A DNA stretch of 64,000 nt from Manis javanica (GCF_040802235.1 NC_133169.1:47065034-47129033); one strand, 5' to 3'; positions 11,875-25,262 are shown, counted from the stretch's first letter. Numbers and translations: made by a program. The notes: generated by a model not told the origin, from the letters alone.

Positions 11875-12819
11875 GGGTGGACAATCACACTGCACAGTCT
11901 GATTTCATCTTGCTGGGAATCTTCAGTCAATCCAAACATCCAGCCCTCCTTTGTGTGGTCATTTTCATGGTTTTCCTGATGGCCTTGCCTGGAAACACCA
12001 TCCTGATCCTTTTCATATGCTCTGATGCCGCCTCCACACCCCCATGTACTTTTTCATCTGCCATTGTCTCTCATGGATGTGACATACATTTCTGTCACTG
12101 TGCCTGAAATGCTCATGGACCGGGTCACGGGTGTGAACACGATCTCAGCCCCAGGATGGGGGATGCAGATGTCCCTCTATGTGACACTGTCAGGTTCAGA
12201 ATTTTTATTTCCAGCCGTCATGGGTTATGACCCCTATGCAGCCATCTGGCGTCCTCCTCGTTACCCTGTCCTCATGAACCACAGGGCATGCAATCTCCTT
12301 GCATCGGTCTCTGGGACTCCGGCATCTGTAGATGGCTTCTTGTTCACTCCCATCACCATGACTGTCCCCTTCTGTAGATCCTGGGAGATTCATCATTTCT
12401 TCTGTGAGGTCCCTGCTGTGATGAAGCTCTCCTGCTCAGACACCTCCATGTATGAGACACTCATGTACCTCTGCTGCATCCTCATGCTGCTCATCCCTGT
12501 GACCATCATTTCAGGCTCCTATGGTTTCATCCTCCTCACCATCCACAGGATGAACTCAGCAGAGGGCCGGAGGAAGGCCTTTGCCACCTGCTCCTCCCAC
12601 ATGACTGTGGTCACCCTCTTCTATGGGGCTGCCGTCTACACCTACATGCTCCCCAGCTCCTTCCACACCCCTGATAAGGACATGGTGGTGTCTGTCTTTT
12701 ACACCATACTCACTCCTGTGCTAAACCCATTAATCCACAGTCTCAGAAATAAGGATGTCACGACAGCTTTAAAGAAAATTTTCGATGTGGGATCTGCCTT
12801 TCAAGAAACTACAAAGTAG
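11875..12819 (+). pseudogene. OR-B: broken olfactory receptor, OR2T4-like
   Basis: This is a single-exon odorant receptor relic. The position of the usual start Met (in WMANH) reads GTG (11,877-11,879), so the start codon is lost. Residues then follow the OR2T4 pattern ([17 protein letters not shown]). Two single-base losses, near 12,027 and near 12,062, change the frame; the rest stays open to the stop at 12,817-12,819. The G-protein contact motif MAYDRY is degraded to MGYDPY and the following AICHPL is AIWRPP. Loop 2 ([17 protein letters not shown]), [10 protein letters not shown] in helix 6 and [15 protein letters not shown] in helix 7 are intact. OR-D shares the odd LFPAVMGYD and IWRPPRYP residues, so the two descend from an already altered parent. 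About 264 of roughly 315 expected residues are in the last open frame. Confidence 0.92.
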
Positions 12820-14480
12820 GAAGATTTCATATTTTTTTATTTTTTCTAAATGTTATAATTTCCCTATCTTATTTAATGCTGTTCCTTAGAATTTCATACC
12901 ATGATGTCTCATCTCAATTTCACACCTCTTTTATGAATTGTATTTGTGTTCTTCAAAATTCTTTGATTTCATACAACTTCTCCATTCAAAGTGTTTTTTT
13001 TAAGAATTTTATTGTACTAATGTCATAATTAGTGACATTTATAATGAACATATCCTGCAATACCAGTGGTACAGCTGCTTTGGATAACTATCTGGCATTT
13101 TCTCAAGTAATGGAAAGGAAGATTTACCATATGACCCTGAATAATTCCCAAAGGAGACCAACACACTCATCCAAATGAAATCTAGTACAAAGCAACATTA
13201 TTCAGAAACATCAGAATATTAAAAGAAACAATATACTCATCACCTGATGAATGGACAAATATCATGTAAACATACAACGAAATATTATTTGGTAATGTAA
13301 AGCGATGAAGCTGTGATGCGTGCACAATGTAACTTTTGAAAGAATTAGGCCATGTATAATAATCTAGTTACAAAAGGCCCTTCATTATGTAATTCCATTC
13401 TTATGAATCTCCCAGAATACATATACCATGGTAGCCAAATTTAATCTACTGCTTGCTTATGGTTGGGATGGATGACTTAGGAGCAGGTTGATAGTTAATG
13501 GGTTTGGATATCTTTGAAGTACATGAAAATGCTCTAATTAACTAAATAAATTGTTACAAGTACTTATAAATGTGTTAAAATCATAATTATGCACTTCAAA
13601 TGAGTGAGTTGTGTGTATATTACCATCTCTCAATTAATGTGTTATATACTTTTTTATAAGTGCCTTCTACAGATTCAAATAGGTAGTGAAAATTTTGATC
13701 ATGTAAGAGACATGGTAAATATACAAATAAAAAGTTGACCAACTAGTGATGCAATTATTTGAGATGAAAAATACATTGGATTGAAAAAATATCTAGGGCA
13801 TTTCAAAACAAAGTAATAGTAAATGTTAAGGCATAATGGGTAAGACTACCCAAAATGAAATGCACAACACAAATACTGGGAAAAAACATCTTTCCTATGT
13901 AAGTATGTATCAAATATTTCATATATGTAAGTGTTATGCATAATACAGAAAAAATAGGACATAAAAGTGCTTTGATGAAATTATGGAGAAATAATTTCCA
14001 ATTTGACAAAAATGATGAATTCTCTATTGCAATATACAAAAATTCAAGCACAAGAAACATTCTGAAGCAAAAGGATATGTCATAATTAATAAACATAATC
14101 GCTGATGAACAAAGGATATAACTAGTGGTAAAAGATACATCATAGGAAATGACACAAACTAGGACAAATTTTAGCAACATATTGAAAACATTGAATCAAA
14201 AAATTTAACTTATAATTTATATTCAGTATAAATGTCCTTCCAACCTGAAGATAAATTGTTCTAAAAGGATGAAGTTGTAAACATCTTCAAACAATGGATA
14301 TTTTGGAAAAGCTGATAAGAATCAATTTTGGTAGAATTCAAGTACTTCATCACACTTATACCAAGCAAGGGAAATGCTAATGAAGAAAAAATATGTCAGT
14401 GAAGTAACTGACACTTTAATAAGTTTTTTCACTTTTGCTGAAACAAAAATTGAGTCTGCCTCTCCACCACTCAGATACTA
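12820..14480 (+). other. 3' flank of OR-B, shared with OR-D
   Basis: There is no gene here. The AT-rich flank aligns in inverted orientation with 44.7-46.4 kb beyond OR-D. A minus-strand open frame at 13,803-14,180 is AT-rich and has no counterpart kept open in the other arm. Confidence 0.6.
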
Positions 14481-14540
14481 GTTGTTTATGTCAGAGTGAG
14501 TAATAGAGAACTTATTTTCAAAAACTGGGGTTGTGATTTT

Positions 14541-14576
14541 ACCATGCTTGGTGACTTCACCATGCTTGGTGACTTC
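14541..14576 (+). repeat. 18-bp tandem duplication
   Basis: The unit accatgcttggtgacttc occurs twice without a gap (14,541-14,558 and 14,559-14,576). The right arm has a single copy (near 44,610-44,630, minus strand), so the duplication arose after the arms separated, or was lost in one. Confidence 0.85.
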
Positions 14577-14579
14577 CTG

Positions 14580-16950
14580 ATGGAGAAGTTCATGAGCTGT
14601 TTCCTCTGCTTTGCAGACACCCAGTGCTGGGTGATGCTTCAGGATACAGTATGCAAACACCCTGAACTCACCTGCTCTGGTGGCCACAGAAAACCTACAG
14701 CTACATGTGCACTAGCTCAGAAATATTCTGAACCAAAGTGAACAAAATCTTCATGAAAAAGGAAAATAGGGTCACATTGAGACAGGGAGAAGAGGCAGAG
14801 ACATGTTCTTGACAAAATCCCAAAACCTGGTCAGCAACTCACACTTAACTGGAATCTCAGAAATATTGAACCTTCCTTGAAGGGCAAGGAATTTGTACTC
14901 ATATCACACACACCAACTGTTGGTCTTTCACAGGAAAGAACAGCCCCTAAGTCATAAAACCAAGTGGGACTGTGTACAGGAGATGTGTAGAACTGTAGGA
15001 AATTAAAAACTTGCTCTTAACTGGCTTGCATGCATGCCCACAATCTTAAGATCCATGAAAACAGCAGCAGTTTGAGAAATGCATAGAGCCTTAACGCTAA
15101 GGAGACACACTTCATAACCTTAAAAGAATTGAAGGAGAGTTGGGAGCCTGTTGGGTATCTTCCATAAATGGAAAGAATTGTTGCCATGATTTATTTTATT
15201 TAATTCTACCTTACTAGACCCAAACTTGGAAGCACCATTGTGGAAATCTCCATGTACTGTACTAGTGCAGGTTGGTGTGTAATCACCCCATGCCATAGAC
15301 ATGTCACACCAGCTGACACGCACACTGCCCCATCAATGCCACAACTCCACCACCTCCAGCCCAGTGAGTGCTCAACCTCTGGGCCACAGTCACAACTCTT
15401 CTGGGTATGCCTACTTAGTTATGCAGTAGCCACATAAACTGTGAACCCACATGGGGAGGCGCCGGCAGGGCCTGGATTTATTGGTCAGGTGGAACTACAC
15501 TTCTGGAACCCCTGGATCATTTCGTATACATCTCCTCCAAGATGCAAAGAGGTTGCTGCTTTGCTTATTACATAGTATGAAATAGAATCAACCAAAATGA
15601 TGAGACAGAGGAATGTCTTCCAAGTAAAGTAAAAGACAAAACATTTTTCCAAGTGAAAAAAAGAAGATGTAATGAAATGTACTAAGTAATCTACATGACA
15701 AGGAGTTCAGTGTCATGATCATAAATATGTCCACTGAACTCAGGAAAATAACATGAAAATATCGAGAATTTTTTAAAAAGGTAGAAAATACCTGCAAAAA
15801 CCAAACAAGTCATGGAGCTAAAGAATATTATTGAGCTTAATAATAAATGAGGTTTCAGTGGGAGACTGCATGAAAAGGAAGAGCATATCAGTGATCTGGA
15901 AGACAAGACAGTGGAACTTACCCAAGTCACTCAGCCAACTTACTCACCCAAATAAGACAACACCAAGATCCCCACACAAAGTCACACTCTTATTAAAGTG
16001 TGAAAAAATAAAAATTAAAGAGAGGATCTTAGAAGTAGCAACAAATAAACCACTTATTACATATAAAAGAAGCATATTTTTTAGTAAAAATTCCTCAGCA
16101 CTCAAAGCAGCAGGATGACATATTCAAAGCATGACAGGAGAAGTCCCCCAGCTGACTGTGCTCCACCCAGCACAGCCGTCACTCAGAGCAGACGGAGAGA
16201 TGAGAAGTTTCCAACAAGCAAAACCTCAAGGGATTCATCAACAGATGAACTAAACCAGACTTACCAGAAACATGAAAGGGTCTTCAATAAGCTGAAATGA
16301 AATGGCACTATTTACTGACAAGAAAACATGTGAAAGTAAATTCATCACTGAAAATTTATATGAGAGCAAAAGATATATAAGAGGTATATATGATAGTTAC
16401 TAACTTTCATAATATGAATTTTTAAAGTTAGTTAAAGATCAAAAGAAAAAGTAGTAGTACACTATGAAAATTATAATAATTAAGGGGTGCAGAAAATAAA
16501 AATACATAAAACCTCACATCAAAAACAAAATATGTGAGAAAGTGAAAATGTAGTATTGTGTATTATATTGAAACTGAGGCTGCTCTCAACCTAAGCTGTC
16601 TGTTACACATAGGATGTCACAGGAGATCCTCACGGTGAAAGCAAAGATAACATTGTAGTAATTACACACAAGAGGATGAGAAAGTAACCTCAACGTGATG
16701 TAACATTATAAAACCACAGGGAATAGAGAAAAGAAAGAATAGTATTACAAAAGGAAAAACAAAATAATTAACACAATGACAATAATATGTATGGATATAT
16801 AGCTACTTTAAATGCAATTGGGTATGTTTGTTTTTCAAAAACAGGAGTCATATGTATGTACCATAGAAAGACATTTCAGAAATAAGCATAAATACAGAAT
16901 GCAAATAAAGATACACAAAAAGATGTTCCAGGAAATTGCAAGTGAAAATA
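14580..16950 (+). mobile_element. Old L1, 5' region and ORF1, left arm
   Basis: The segment 15,360-15,460 resembles old L1 5' untranslated regions (CCTCTGGG..., GGGTATGCC, AGTAGCCACATAAACTG). It is followed by degraded ORF1: at 15,950-16,100 the frame reads TTPRSPHKVTLLLKCEKIKIKERILEVA in two parts with TYKRS after it, the familiar start of the C-terminal RNA-binding domain. ORF2 would begin near 16,790. L1-A interrupts the element at 16,950, and the same element continues at 23,110. The right-arm copy lies at 42,195-44,620 on the minus strand. Confidence 0.65.
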
Positions 16951-19900
16951 GACCAGCTGAGATTCAAGATGGCGGCTTGATAGGTGAGATGGAGAAGTCT
17001 TCCCAAAACCCCATATTGTATGAAAACATAGTAATATAACCAACCCTAAAACAGCAACAGGAAAGAAGGCTGCACCAGGCTGCACACAGACCTCATGAAC
17101 AGAGCAGACCTCAAGAAATAGGGCAATGTACCAGAGCCTTGATATGGCGGCACCCAAGTCCTCCCAACCCCAGCTCACTGGTGGGAGGAAGATAAATGGA
17201 ACAGGGGAGGAGATGGAAGCCTGGGACTGCTGAACACCCAGACCTGGAGGTCTGCTATGGAATGCAAACCTACCTTGTGTGGTGCTCTGGAGATTGGGGA
17301 GCTCAGATAGGTGGAGTGCTTGAGAGACTGAGATTATGGCCATTTGCAGAGGATGGGATCCACACCCATCTGCTGTGTGTTAGAGGAAAGCTAGGTGGTC
17401 TGAGAGGTGTCCTAGCAGAGAGAGGTCTGATGAAGGGGTGGGGTTTGCACAGAGTTTTCTGCTGGGGAGTGGGTGGGGTGGGAAGAGGGGCAGAGATGAA
17501 AAAGGTGTCTTGGTGTGCTTGGCCTGGCTGGTTGGAACTTTGAGGAGCTACAGGCGCTCCACCCCCCTGGGTGCCTGAACAGCACCAAGGCCCCCCACTT
17601 TGACACGCAGCCTGCCAAGCCTTCCTTCTGGCCTTCTGGCACCTGTTTGCAAAACAGCAGTTGCTGCAGTGGTGTCACGACAACCAGAGGGAGGCCCTGA
17701 CTACAAAAGCTACAGACGCAAAGCACAGAGGCTTACACCTGTGTATTCAGCCCACTGCTCTGAACCTGGAGATAGTCACAGCACACGGGAATCAGGAAAT
17801 AGCTCTTTTCTCCCCCAAGGCACCAGCACCACTTCCCTACAACCCTCAACCTCACTCTAGAGGCTGAGCAGCTCCCGAGACTGGAGCGTCTGACCACTAG
17901 AGGGCAGCATATACAAATAAGAAATATCAAAGGAACTGGGTTCACACCAAAATCTCACAAAATCCAGAAAAGGGCCAAATGAAACTGAATTCACCAATCT
18001 TCCTGAAAGAGAGTTCAAAATAAAAATCATAAACATGCTCATGGATGTACAGAAGAATATTCAAGAACTCAGGAATGAATTTAAGATGGAGAATCTATCA
18101 TTAAGAAATTCCATATCTAAAATGACACATACAATGGAGGGACTCAAAAGCAGATTAGAAGTAGAAGAGACAAATGCAATAGAAATTAGAGAAGAAGAAT
18201 TCAAAGAAGCTGAGGCACAGAGAGAAAAAACATCTCTAATAATGAAAGAATATTGAGAGAACTGTGTGACCAATGCAAGTGGAGCAATATTCACATTATA
18301 GGAGTACCAGAAAAAGAAGAGAGGCAAAAAGGGATAGAAAATATCTTTCAGGAGGTAATTACTGAAAACTTCCCCAATCTGGGGAAGGAGTTAGTCTCTC
18401 AGGTCATGGAGGTACACAGATCTCCCAACAAAAGGGACCCAAGGAGGACAATAACAAGACATATAATAATTACAATGGCAAATACCAGGATAAAGACACA
18501 CTTTTAAAAGCAGCTAGAAAGAGAAAAAAGAACACATACAAAGGAAAATCCATCAGGCAATCATCAGACTTATCAACAGAAACCTTATAGGCCAGAAGGG
18601 AGTGGCATGATATATTTAATGCAATGAGGCAGAAGGGCCTTGCACTAAAAATACACTACCCAGCAAGGTTGTCATTTAAATTTGAAGGAGGGATTAAACA
18701 GTTTTCATATAAGCAAAAGCTGAGAGAATTTACCTTTCACAAAACACCTCTGCAGTGCATTTTGGAAGGACTGTTATTGATGTAAGTATTCCTAAGGCTA
18801 AATATATGTTACCAAAGGGATAGACAAAGAGTACAGAATATGATACCTAACATATAAAGAATGGAAGAGGAAGAAAAAGGAGGAAAAAGAAAAGGGAACC
18901 TTTAGTTTGTGTCTGTAATAGCACATGAAGTAAGTTAAATTAGACTGTTAGATAGTAAGAGAATTATCTTTGAACCTTTGGGAACCACGAATCTAAGCCT
19001 GCAATGGCGATAAGTACATACCTATTGATAATCACCCTAAATGTAAATGGACTGAATGCACCTACCAAATGACATAGAGTCACTGAATGGATAAAAAAAA
19101 CAAGACCCATCTATATGCTGTCTACAAGAGACTCACTTCAAACCCAAGGACATACATACACTGAAAGTAAAGGGATGGAAAAAGATATTTAAGCAAATAA
19201 TAGGGAGAAAAAGGCACAAGTTGTAGTACTTGTATCAGACAAAACAGACTTCAAAACAAATAAAGTAACAAGAGACATAGAAGGACATTACATAATAATA
19301 AAGAGGTCAGTCCAACAAGGGGATATAACCATTATAAATATCTTTGCAACCAACATAGGTTCATCTACATATATGAAAAAAATACTAACAGAACTAAAGG
19401 AGGAAATAAAATGCAATGCATTCATTTTAGGAGACTTCAACACAGCATTCACTCCAAAGGACAGATGAACTAGACAGAAAGTAAGTAAAGATGCAGAGGC
19501 ACTGAAAAACGTTTTAGAACAGATGGAACTAATGGACATCTACAGAACACTCCATTCAAAAGCAATAGGGTGCACATTCTTCTCAAGTGCACATGGAACA
19601 TTTTCAAGAATAGATCATATACGAGGCCACAAAAAAAGCCTCAGGAAATTCAAAAAGATTAAAATTTTACCAACCAACTTCTCAGATCAGAAAGGCATGA
19701 AACTAGAAATAAATTACACAAAGACAAATAAAAAGCTCACAAACACATGGAGGCTTAATAACATGCCCCTAAATAATCAATGGATCAATGACCAAATAAA
19801 AGCAAAGATCAAGCAATATATGTAGACAAATGACAACAATAATTAAACATCACAAAATCTGTGGGATGCAGCAAAGGCCATGCTAAGAGGGAAGTATATT

Positions 19901-22900
19901 GCAATACAGGCCTACCTCAAGAAAGAAGAACTATTCCAAACAAATGGTCTAAACTCACAATTAATGAAACTAGAAAAGGAAGAACAAATAAGGCCCAAAG
20001 TCAGTAGATGGAGGGACATAATAAAGGCTAAAGCAGAAAAAATTAAATTGAGAAGAATAAAACCATAGAAAGAATGAATGAAAGCAGGAGCTAGTTCTTT
20101 GAGAAAATAAATAAAATAGTTAAACCCTTAGCTAGACTTATCAAGAAAAATAAAGAGCATCTGCACACATAAATGGAATCAGAAATGAGAAATGAATAAT
20201 CACTACAGACACCACAGAAATACAAGGGATTGTGATAGAATACTATGAAAATTATATGGTGAAAGTTGGATAACCTAGAAGAAATGGAAAAGTTTCTAGA
20301 AAAATACAACCTTCCAAGGCTGACCCAGGATGGAAGAAATAACGTGAATAGACCAATTACCAGCAAAGAAATTGAACTTCTAATCAAAAACTTCTAAGAA
20401 TAAAACCCTTGGTCCAGATGGTTTCACTGCTGAATTTTATCAAACATTTAGTGAAGACCTAATACCCATCCTCCTTAAAGATTTCCAAAAAGTGGAAGGG
20501 GAGGGAATACTCCCAAACTCATTCTATGAAGCCAACATCACTCTAATACCAAAACCAGGCAGGCCCTACATAAAAATGAAATTGGAGACCAATATCCCTG
20601 ATGAACATAGAAGCAAAAATACTCAACAAAATATCAGCACACAGAATTCAAAAATATATCAAGAAGATCATCCATCATGATCAAGTGGGATTAATCCCAG
20701 GGAAGCAAGGATGGTACAACATTTGAAAATCCATCAACATCATCCACCACATCAACAAAAAGAAGGACAAAAACCACATGATCATCTCCACAGATGCTGA
20801 AAAAGCATTTGATAAAATTCAACATTCATTCATGACAAAAACCCTCAATAAAATGGGTCTAGAGGACAAGTACCTCACCATAATGAAGGCCATATATGAC
20901 AAACCCACAGCCACATCAAATTTAACAGCAAGAAGCTAAAAGCTTTTCACCTAAGATTGAGAACAAGACAGGGATGCCCACTCTCCCCACTGTCATTCAA
21001 CATAGTACTGGAGGTCCTATCCACAAAAATTAGACGACACAAAGAAATAAAAGGCATCGAGATGGGAAAGGAAGAAGTTAAACTGTCACTGTTTGCAGAT
21101 GACATGATATTGTACATAAAAAACCCTAAAGACTCCACTCTAAAACTACTACATGTAATATCTGAATTCAGCAAAGTTGCAGGATACAAAATTAATACAC
21201 AGAAATTTGTGGCATTCCTATGCACTAATGATGAACTAGCAGAAGGAGAAATTAGGAAAACAATTCCATTCACAATTTCATCAAAAAGAATAAAATACAT
21301 AGTAATAAAACTAACCAAGGAAGTGAAAGACTTATACTCTGAAAACTACAAGACGTTCATGAGAGAAGTTAAAGAATATACCAATAAATGGAAACACATC
21401 CCATGCTTATGGATAGAAAGAATTAATATTGTCAAAATGGTCTTACTGCCTAAAGCAATCTGCAGATTCAATGCAATTCCTATCAAAATACCAACAGCAT
21501 TCTTCAATGAACTAGAGGAAATAGTTCTAAAATTCATAAGGAACCACAAAATATCCCGAAGAGCCAAAGTAATCCTAAGAAGGAAGAATAAAGCAGGGGG
21601 AAATATGGTCCCTGACTTCAAGCTCTACTACAAAGCTACAATAATCTAGACAATTTGGTACTGGCCCAAGAAAAGACCCATAGACAAATGGAACAGACTA
21701 TAGGGCCCAGATATAAACACAAGCATATATGGTCAATTAATATATGATAAAGGAGCCATGGATATACAATGGGGAAATGACAGCCTCTTCAACAGCTGTT
21801 GTTGGCAAAACTGAGCAGCTACATGTAAGAGAATGAAACTGGAGTCTAACCCCATATGCAAAAGTAAACTCAAAATGGATAAGAGAATTGAATGTAAGTC
21901 ATGAAGCCATAAAACTCTTAGAAAAAAAATATAGGCAAAAATCTCTTCGACATAAACATCAGCAACTACTTCTTGAACATATCTCCATAGGCAAGAGAAA
22001 CAAAGGACACTACCAGTAGAAAAAAATACATCCTACAGTATGGGAGAATATATTCATAAATGGCAAATCTGATAAGGAGTTGACATCCAAATTATATAAA
22101 GAGCTCATGCGCCTCAACAAATAAAAAGCAAATAAGCCAATTAAAAAATGGGCAGGGGATCTGAACAGACACTTCTCCAAAGAATAAATTCAGATGGCGA
22201 ACAGGCACATGAAAAGATGCTTCATATTGCTAATCATTATAAAAATGCAAATTAAAACCACAATGAGATATCATCTCATACCAGTAAGGATGGCCATCAT
22301 CCAAAGGACAAATAACACAAATGTTGGTGAGGATGTGGAGAAAGGGGTAATGTCCTACCCTGCAGGTGGGAATGTAAATTTGTTCAACCATTGTTCAAAG
22401 CAGTATGGAGGATCCTCAAAAAAGTAAAAATAGAAATACCATTTGACCCAGGAATTCCACTCCTAAGAATTTACCCTAAGAATGAAGGAGCCCAGTTTCC
22501 GAAAGACATATGCTCCCATATGTTTATTGCAGCACTATTTACAATAGCCAAGAAATGGAAGGAACCTTAGTGTCCATCAGTAGATGAATGGATAAAGTAG
22601 ATGTGGTACATATACACAATGGAATATTATTCCACCATAAGAAGAAAACAAATCCTACCATTTGCAACAACATGGATGGAGCTAGGGGATATTATGCTCA
22701 GTGAAATAAGCCAGGTGGAGAAAGACAAGTGTCGAATGACTTCATTCATCTGTGGAGCATAAGAACCAAGCAAAAACTGAAGGAACAAAACAGCAGCAGA
22801 CTCACAGAACCCAATAATGAATTTACAGTTACCAAAGGAAAAGGGACTGGGGAGGATGGGTGTGAAAGGAGGGATAAGGGGAAAAGGGGATATTTCTATT

Positions 22901-23110
22901 AGCACACATAATGAAGCAGGGGGGACATGGGGAGGGCTGTACAACACAGAGAAGACAAATAGTGATTCTATAACATCTTACTAGACTGAAAGACAATTAC
23001 TGTAATGAGGTATTTGGTGTGGACTTGATAATAGGGGAAGTCTAGTAACCATAATGGTGTTCATGTAACTGTACATTAATGATACCAAAATAAAAAACAA
23101 TAAATAAAAA
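16951..23110 (+). mobile_element. L1-A: near full-length, decayed LINE-1
   Basis: The element is about 6.2 kb with all parts in order: a 5' untranslated region opening with 'caagatggcggcttga' (related to L1-B), ORF1 (about 17,990-18,780; open piece 18,035-18,256 holds coiled-coil-like sequence), ORF2 endonuclease (from about 19,010; SGD/GDFN equivalent near 19,430), ORF2 reverse transcriptase with FADD at 21,092-21,103, and a 3' untranslated region ending in an A-rich tail near 23,090-23,110. Numerous stops and frameshifts break both ORFs, so it is no longer mobile. It lies inside the old L1 of the left arm; the right arm has the uninterrupted site near 43,308-43,318, which fixes both ends. 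The flanking duplication is short and blurred by the A-rich tail (aaaata). Confidence 0.93.
20957..21649 (+). pseudogene. L1-A ORF2 reverse transcriptase, open remnant
   Basis: This 230-residue open stretch of ORF2 begins in the fingers/palm part ([16 protein letters not shown]) and includes the catalytic [12 protein letters not shown] motif, a KINTQK segment, and the thumb region. Family knowledge: this domain copies L1 RNA at the nicked target. The frame is closed on both sides by stops relative to L1-B. Confidence 0.85.
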
Positions 23111-24252
23111 ATAAAGCAGTTATTAGCATAGAAGAGAAATTGACTGGGAAAAGAACAGTGTAACAAAATGGAGTCTAACACAATAACAAAGGAATCAGTC
23201 TTGCAAGATGACACACCACCTTTACATATATGAACACAGTAAAGGGGAATCTAAATATATAAAATAAATATTACCAGTCTGAAACAGGATTTGACAGGAA
23301 AACAATTATTATTGGGGACATTAACATTCCATTTACATCAATGCATAGATCATCCAGATAGAATATCAACTGGCTTAGAAAATAAAAAAACATTGGCATT
23401 AGATAGCACAATATACAAAATGGTCTAAAGATATACAGAATATTCCATCCATAATCAATAAATATAAATTCTAGTCAAGTGAACATGGAACACCCTCCAG
23501 GGGAGATCACATATTAAGCCTCAAAAGAATTCTCAATAATTAGAGAAGATAAATTCATAAATATTTTATTCCCACCCATATTGATACAAAATCAAAATGA
23601 AGTAAATAAATAAAATGGAAAACCACAAAAAATGTGGAAATTAAACAACATGCTACAGAACAAACAAAAACTCACCAAGGAAAGCATAGGAGAAAAAATT
23701 TCCTAGAGACAAATGAAAACAGAAATATTAAATTAAAAATTCTATCAGAATCAGCAAAACTACTTATAAGTGGAAAGTTCATAGCAATAAAAGCCTACTT
23801 CAAGTAACAAGGAAAATTTCAAGTAAAACATCTTATTTTGCACTGAAAGGAACCAGATAAAGAAGACAAATAGGCCAGGAAAATCTATCCTGTGGTCATG
23901 GATGAGAAGAGACAACATTGTCCAAATGGCATTCTCTCCAAACAATTTACAATTTCAATGCAATCCCTATCATAAAAACAATAGCATTTTTCATCACCTA
24001 GAACAAATATCCAAAACTTATAAAGATCCACAAAGACCATGAAAAACCAAAACAATCTTGAGAAAGAAGTCAAAAGCTGGAGTATCATGCTTCTTGACTT
24101 TAAGCTATACTACAAAGCCACAGTCATCAAAAGAGTATGGTACTGGCAGGAGAACAGACCCTAAGATCAATGGAACAGAGAAGAGAGCACAGATATGAGC
24201 CCATACATATATGGTCAGTTAATGTGTGACAAAGGAGGCAGGAGTATACAGT
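23111..24252 (+). mobile_element. Old L1 ORF2, continuation after L1-A (left arm)
   Basis: The old L1 resumes with ORF2 palm/thumb and C-terminal sequence: near 23,870-24,250 degraded phrases correspond to [39 protein letters not shown] and YGQLMCDKGG. It ends at the point where the PSMD12 retrocopy was inserted. The right-arm equivalent is 42,195-43,300 on the minus strand. Confidence 0.75.
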
Positions 24253-25262
24253 GGTGTTCTTGTGTTGCCAACATAGGGAGATGCCTGGGGGTGCTCAGCC
24301 TGGGACAGTGGTGCACTGATGGGCACATCACCATGACAGAGTTGGGCTTAGGCATATGGGGATCCAGGCTGCCCACATGCAGAGAAGCTGACAGAGGAAG
24401 GAATTCCTTAGGAAGTCATTGAAACCTTCTGTCTTTGGAAAAACAGACCCAGAGTGCTTCTGATATGGTCTCCACATCCTGTTTCTTAGTTGCAGTAGTG
24501 AAGTTGTGCCTCATGAAGCTGAAGAATTGTATTTATGCAATGAAAATATTATGCTTTTGTGAAAAAGATAGAGTTCTTTAAAACAAGCTGTTGCAAACTG
24601 GTTCAATAGTGCTGTTTTACGTTGATGAAATTACAGATCTTCCAATGAAACTGCAACTAATTGATAGTCTAGAAATGGTCACAGAAGGCAATTTTGTGTT
24701 GAAATTGAGTGTGTTTAACTGACTAAAGCATTAGCAACTATAAAAGTGCAAAATGGTAATGTGAGAGAGGCAGCCTCCGTTTTACAAGAGCTTTAGGTGG
24801 AAACCAACAGGGCACTAGAAAAGAAAGAGCGAGTGGAGTTTATTTTGGAGCAAAATAGGCTCTGCCTAGCTGTGAAGGATTACATCTGTATCCAAATCAT
24901 CAGCAAAAAAATTAACATGAAGTTTTTCCATAAGGAAAATACAGATAAATTAAAGTTGAAATACCATAACTTAATGATTCAACTGGATCTACATGAGGGC
25001 TCCTATTTGCCTACTTGCGAGCACTACATATATGATCCTCTTTGCAAAGGGCAAGAAGTGAAAAGTGTCCAAAGGGTCTGAAAAGTGCATCCTTTATGTT
25101 ATCTTGGCTCCTTTTGACAACGAGCAGATTAGGTTTACCAAATAAGTTGTGACAAGAAGTTAGAAGAAATCCCTAAATGCAAGGATCTTTTAAAGCTTTT
25201 TACCACAATGGAGTTGATGCATTGGTCCCAGTTGTTGATGACTGTGGAATGGAATTAAGGAA
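24253..25262 (+). pseudogene. PSMD12P: PSMD12 retrocopy, 3'-truncated (left arm)
   Basis: The sequence is an intronless, degraded copy of PSMD12, the Rpn5/p55 subunit of the 26S proteasome lid, which normally holds a PCI domain. The longest open piece (24,797-25,081) reads [20 protein letters not shown], a near match to human PSMD12, then continues into KINMKFF and [11 protein letters not shown]. Before it come SASDMVST equivalents (near 24,450) and after it [15 protein letters not shown] and a MELRKG equivalent (near 25,258). At that point homology stops abruptly, while the partner copy at 40,331-42,179 goes on to the C terminus and 3' untranslated region. Stops and frame changes are many. 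It sits inside the old L1 ORF2, shares this insertion site with the right-arm copy, and so was duplicated with the arm. Confidence 0.9.

Larger units (their letters stand above)
11875..25262 (+). repeat. Left arm of a large inverted duplication
   Basis: From OR-B to the truncated PSMD12 retrocopy the sequence matches, in reverse complement and in the same order, about 41,200-47,364: OR-B with OR-D, 13.0-14.58 kb with 44.6-46.3 kb, 15.69-16.95 kb with 43.3-44.5 kb, 23.1-24.25 kb with 42.2-43.3 kb, and the retrocopies with each other. By eye roughly 80-90% of bases agree in aligned stretches; this was not computed. The left arm is longer because of L1-A (16,951 to about 23,110) and about 1.1 kb (14,581-15,685) absent from the right. 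Confidence 0.88.
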
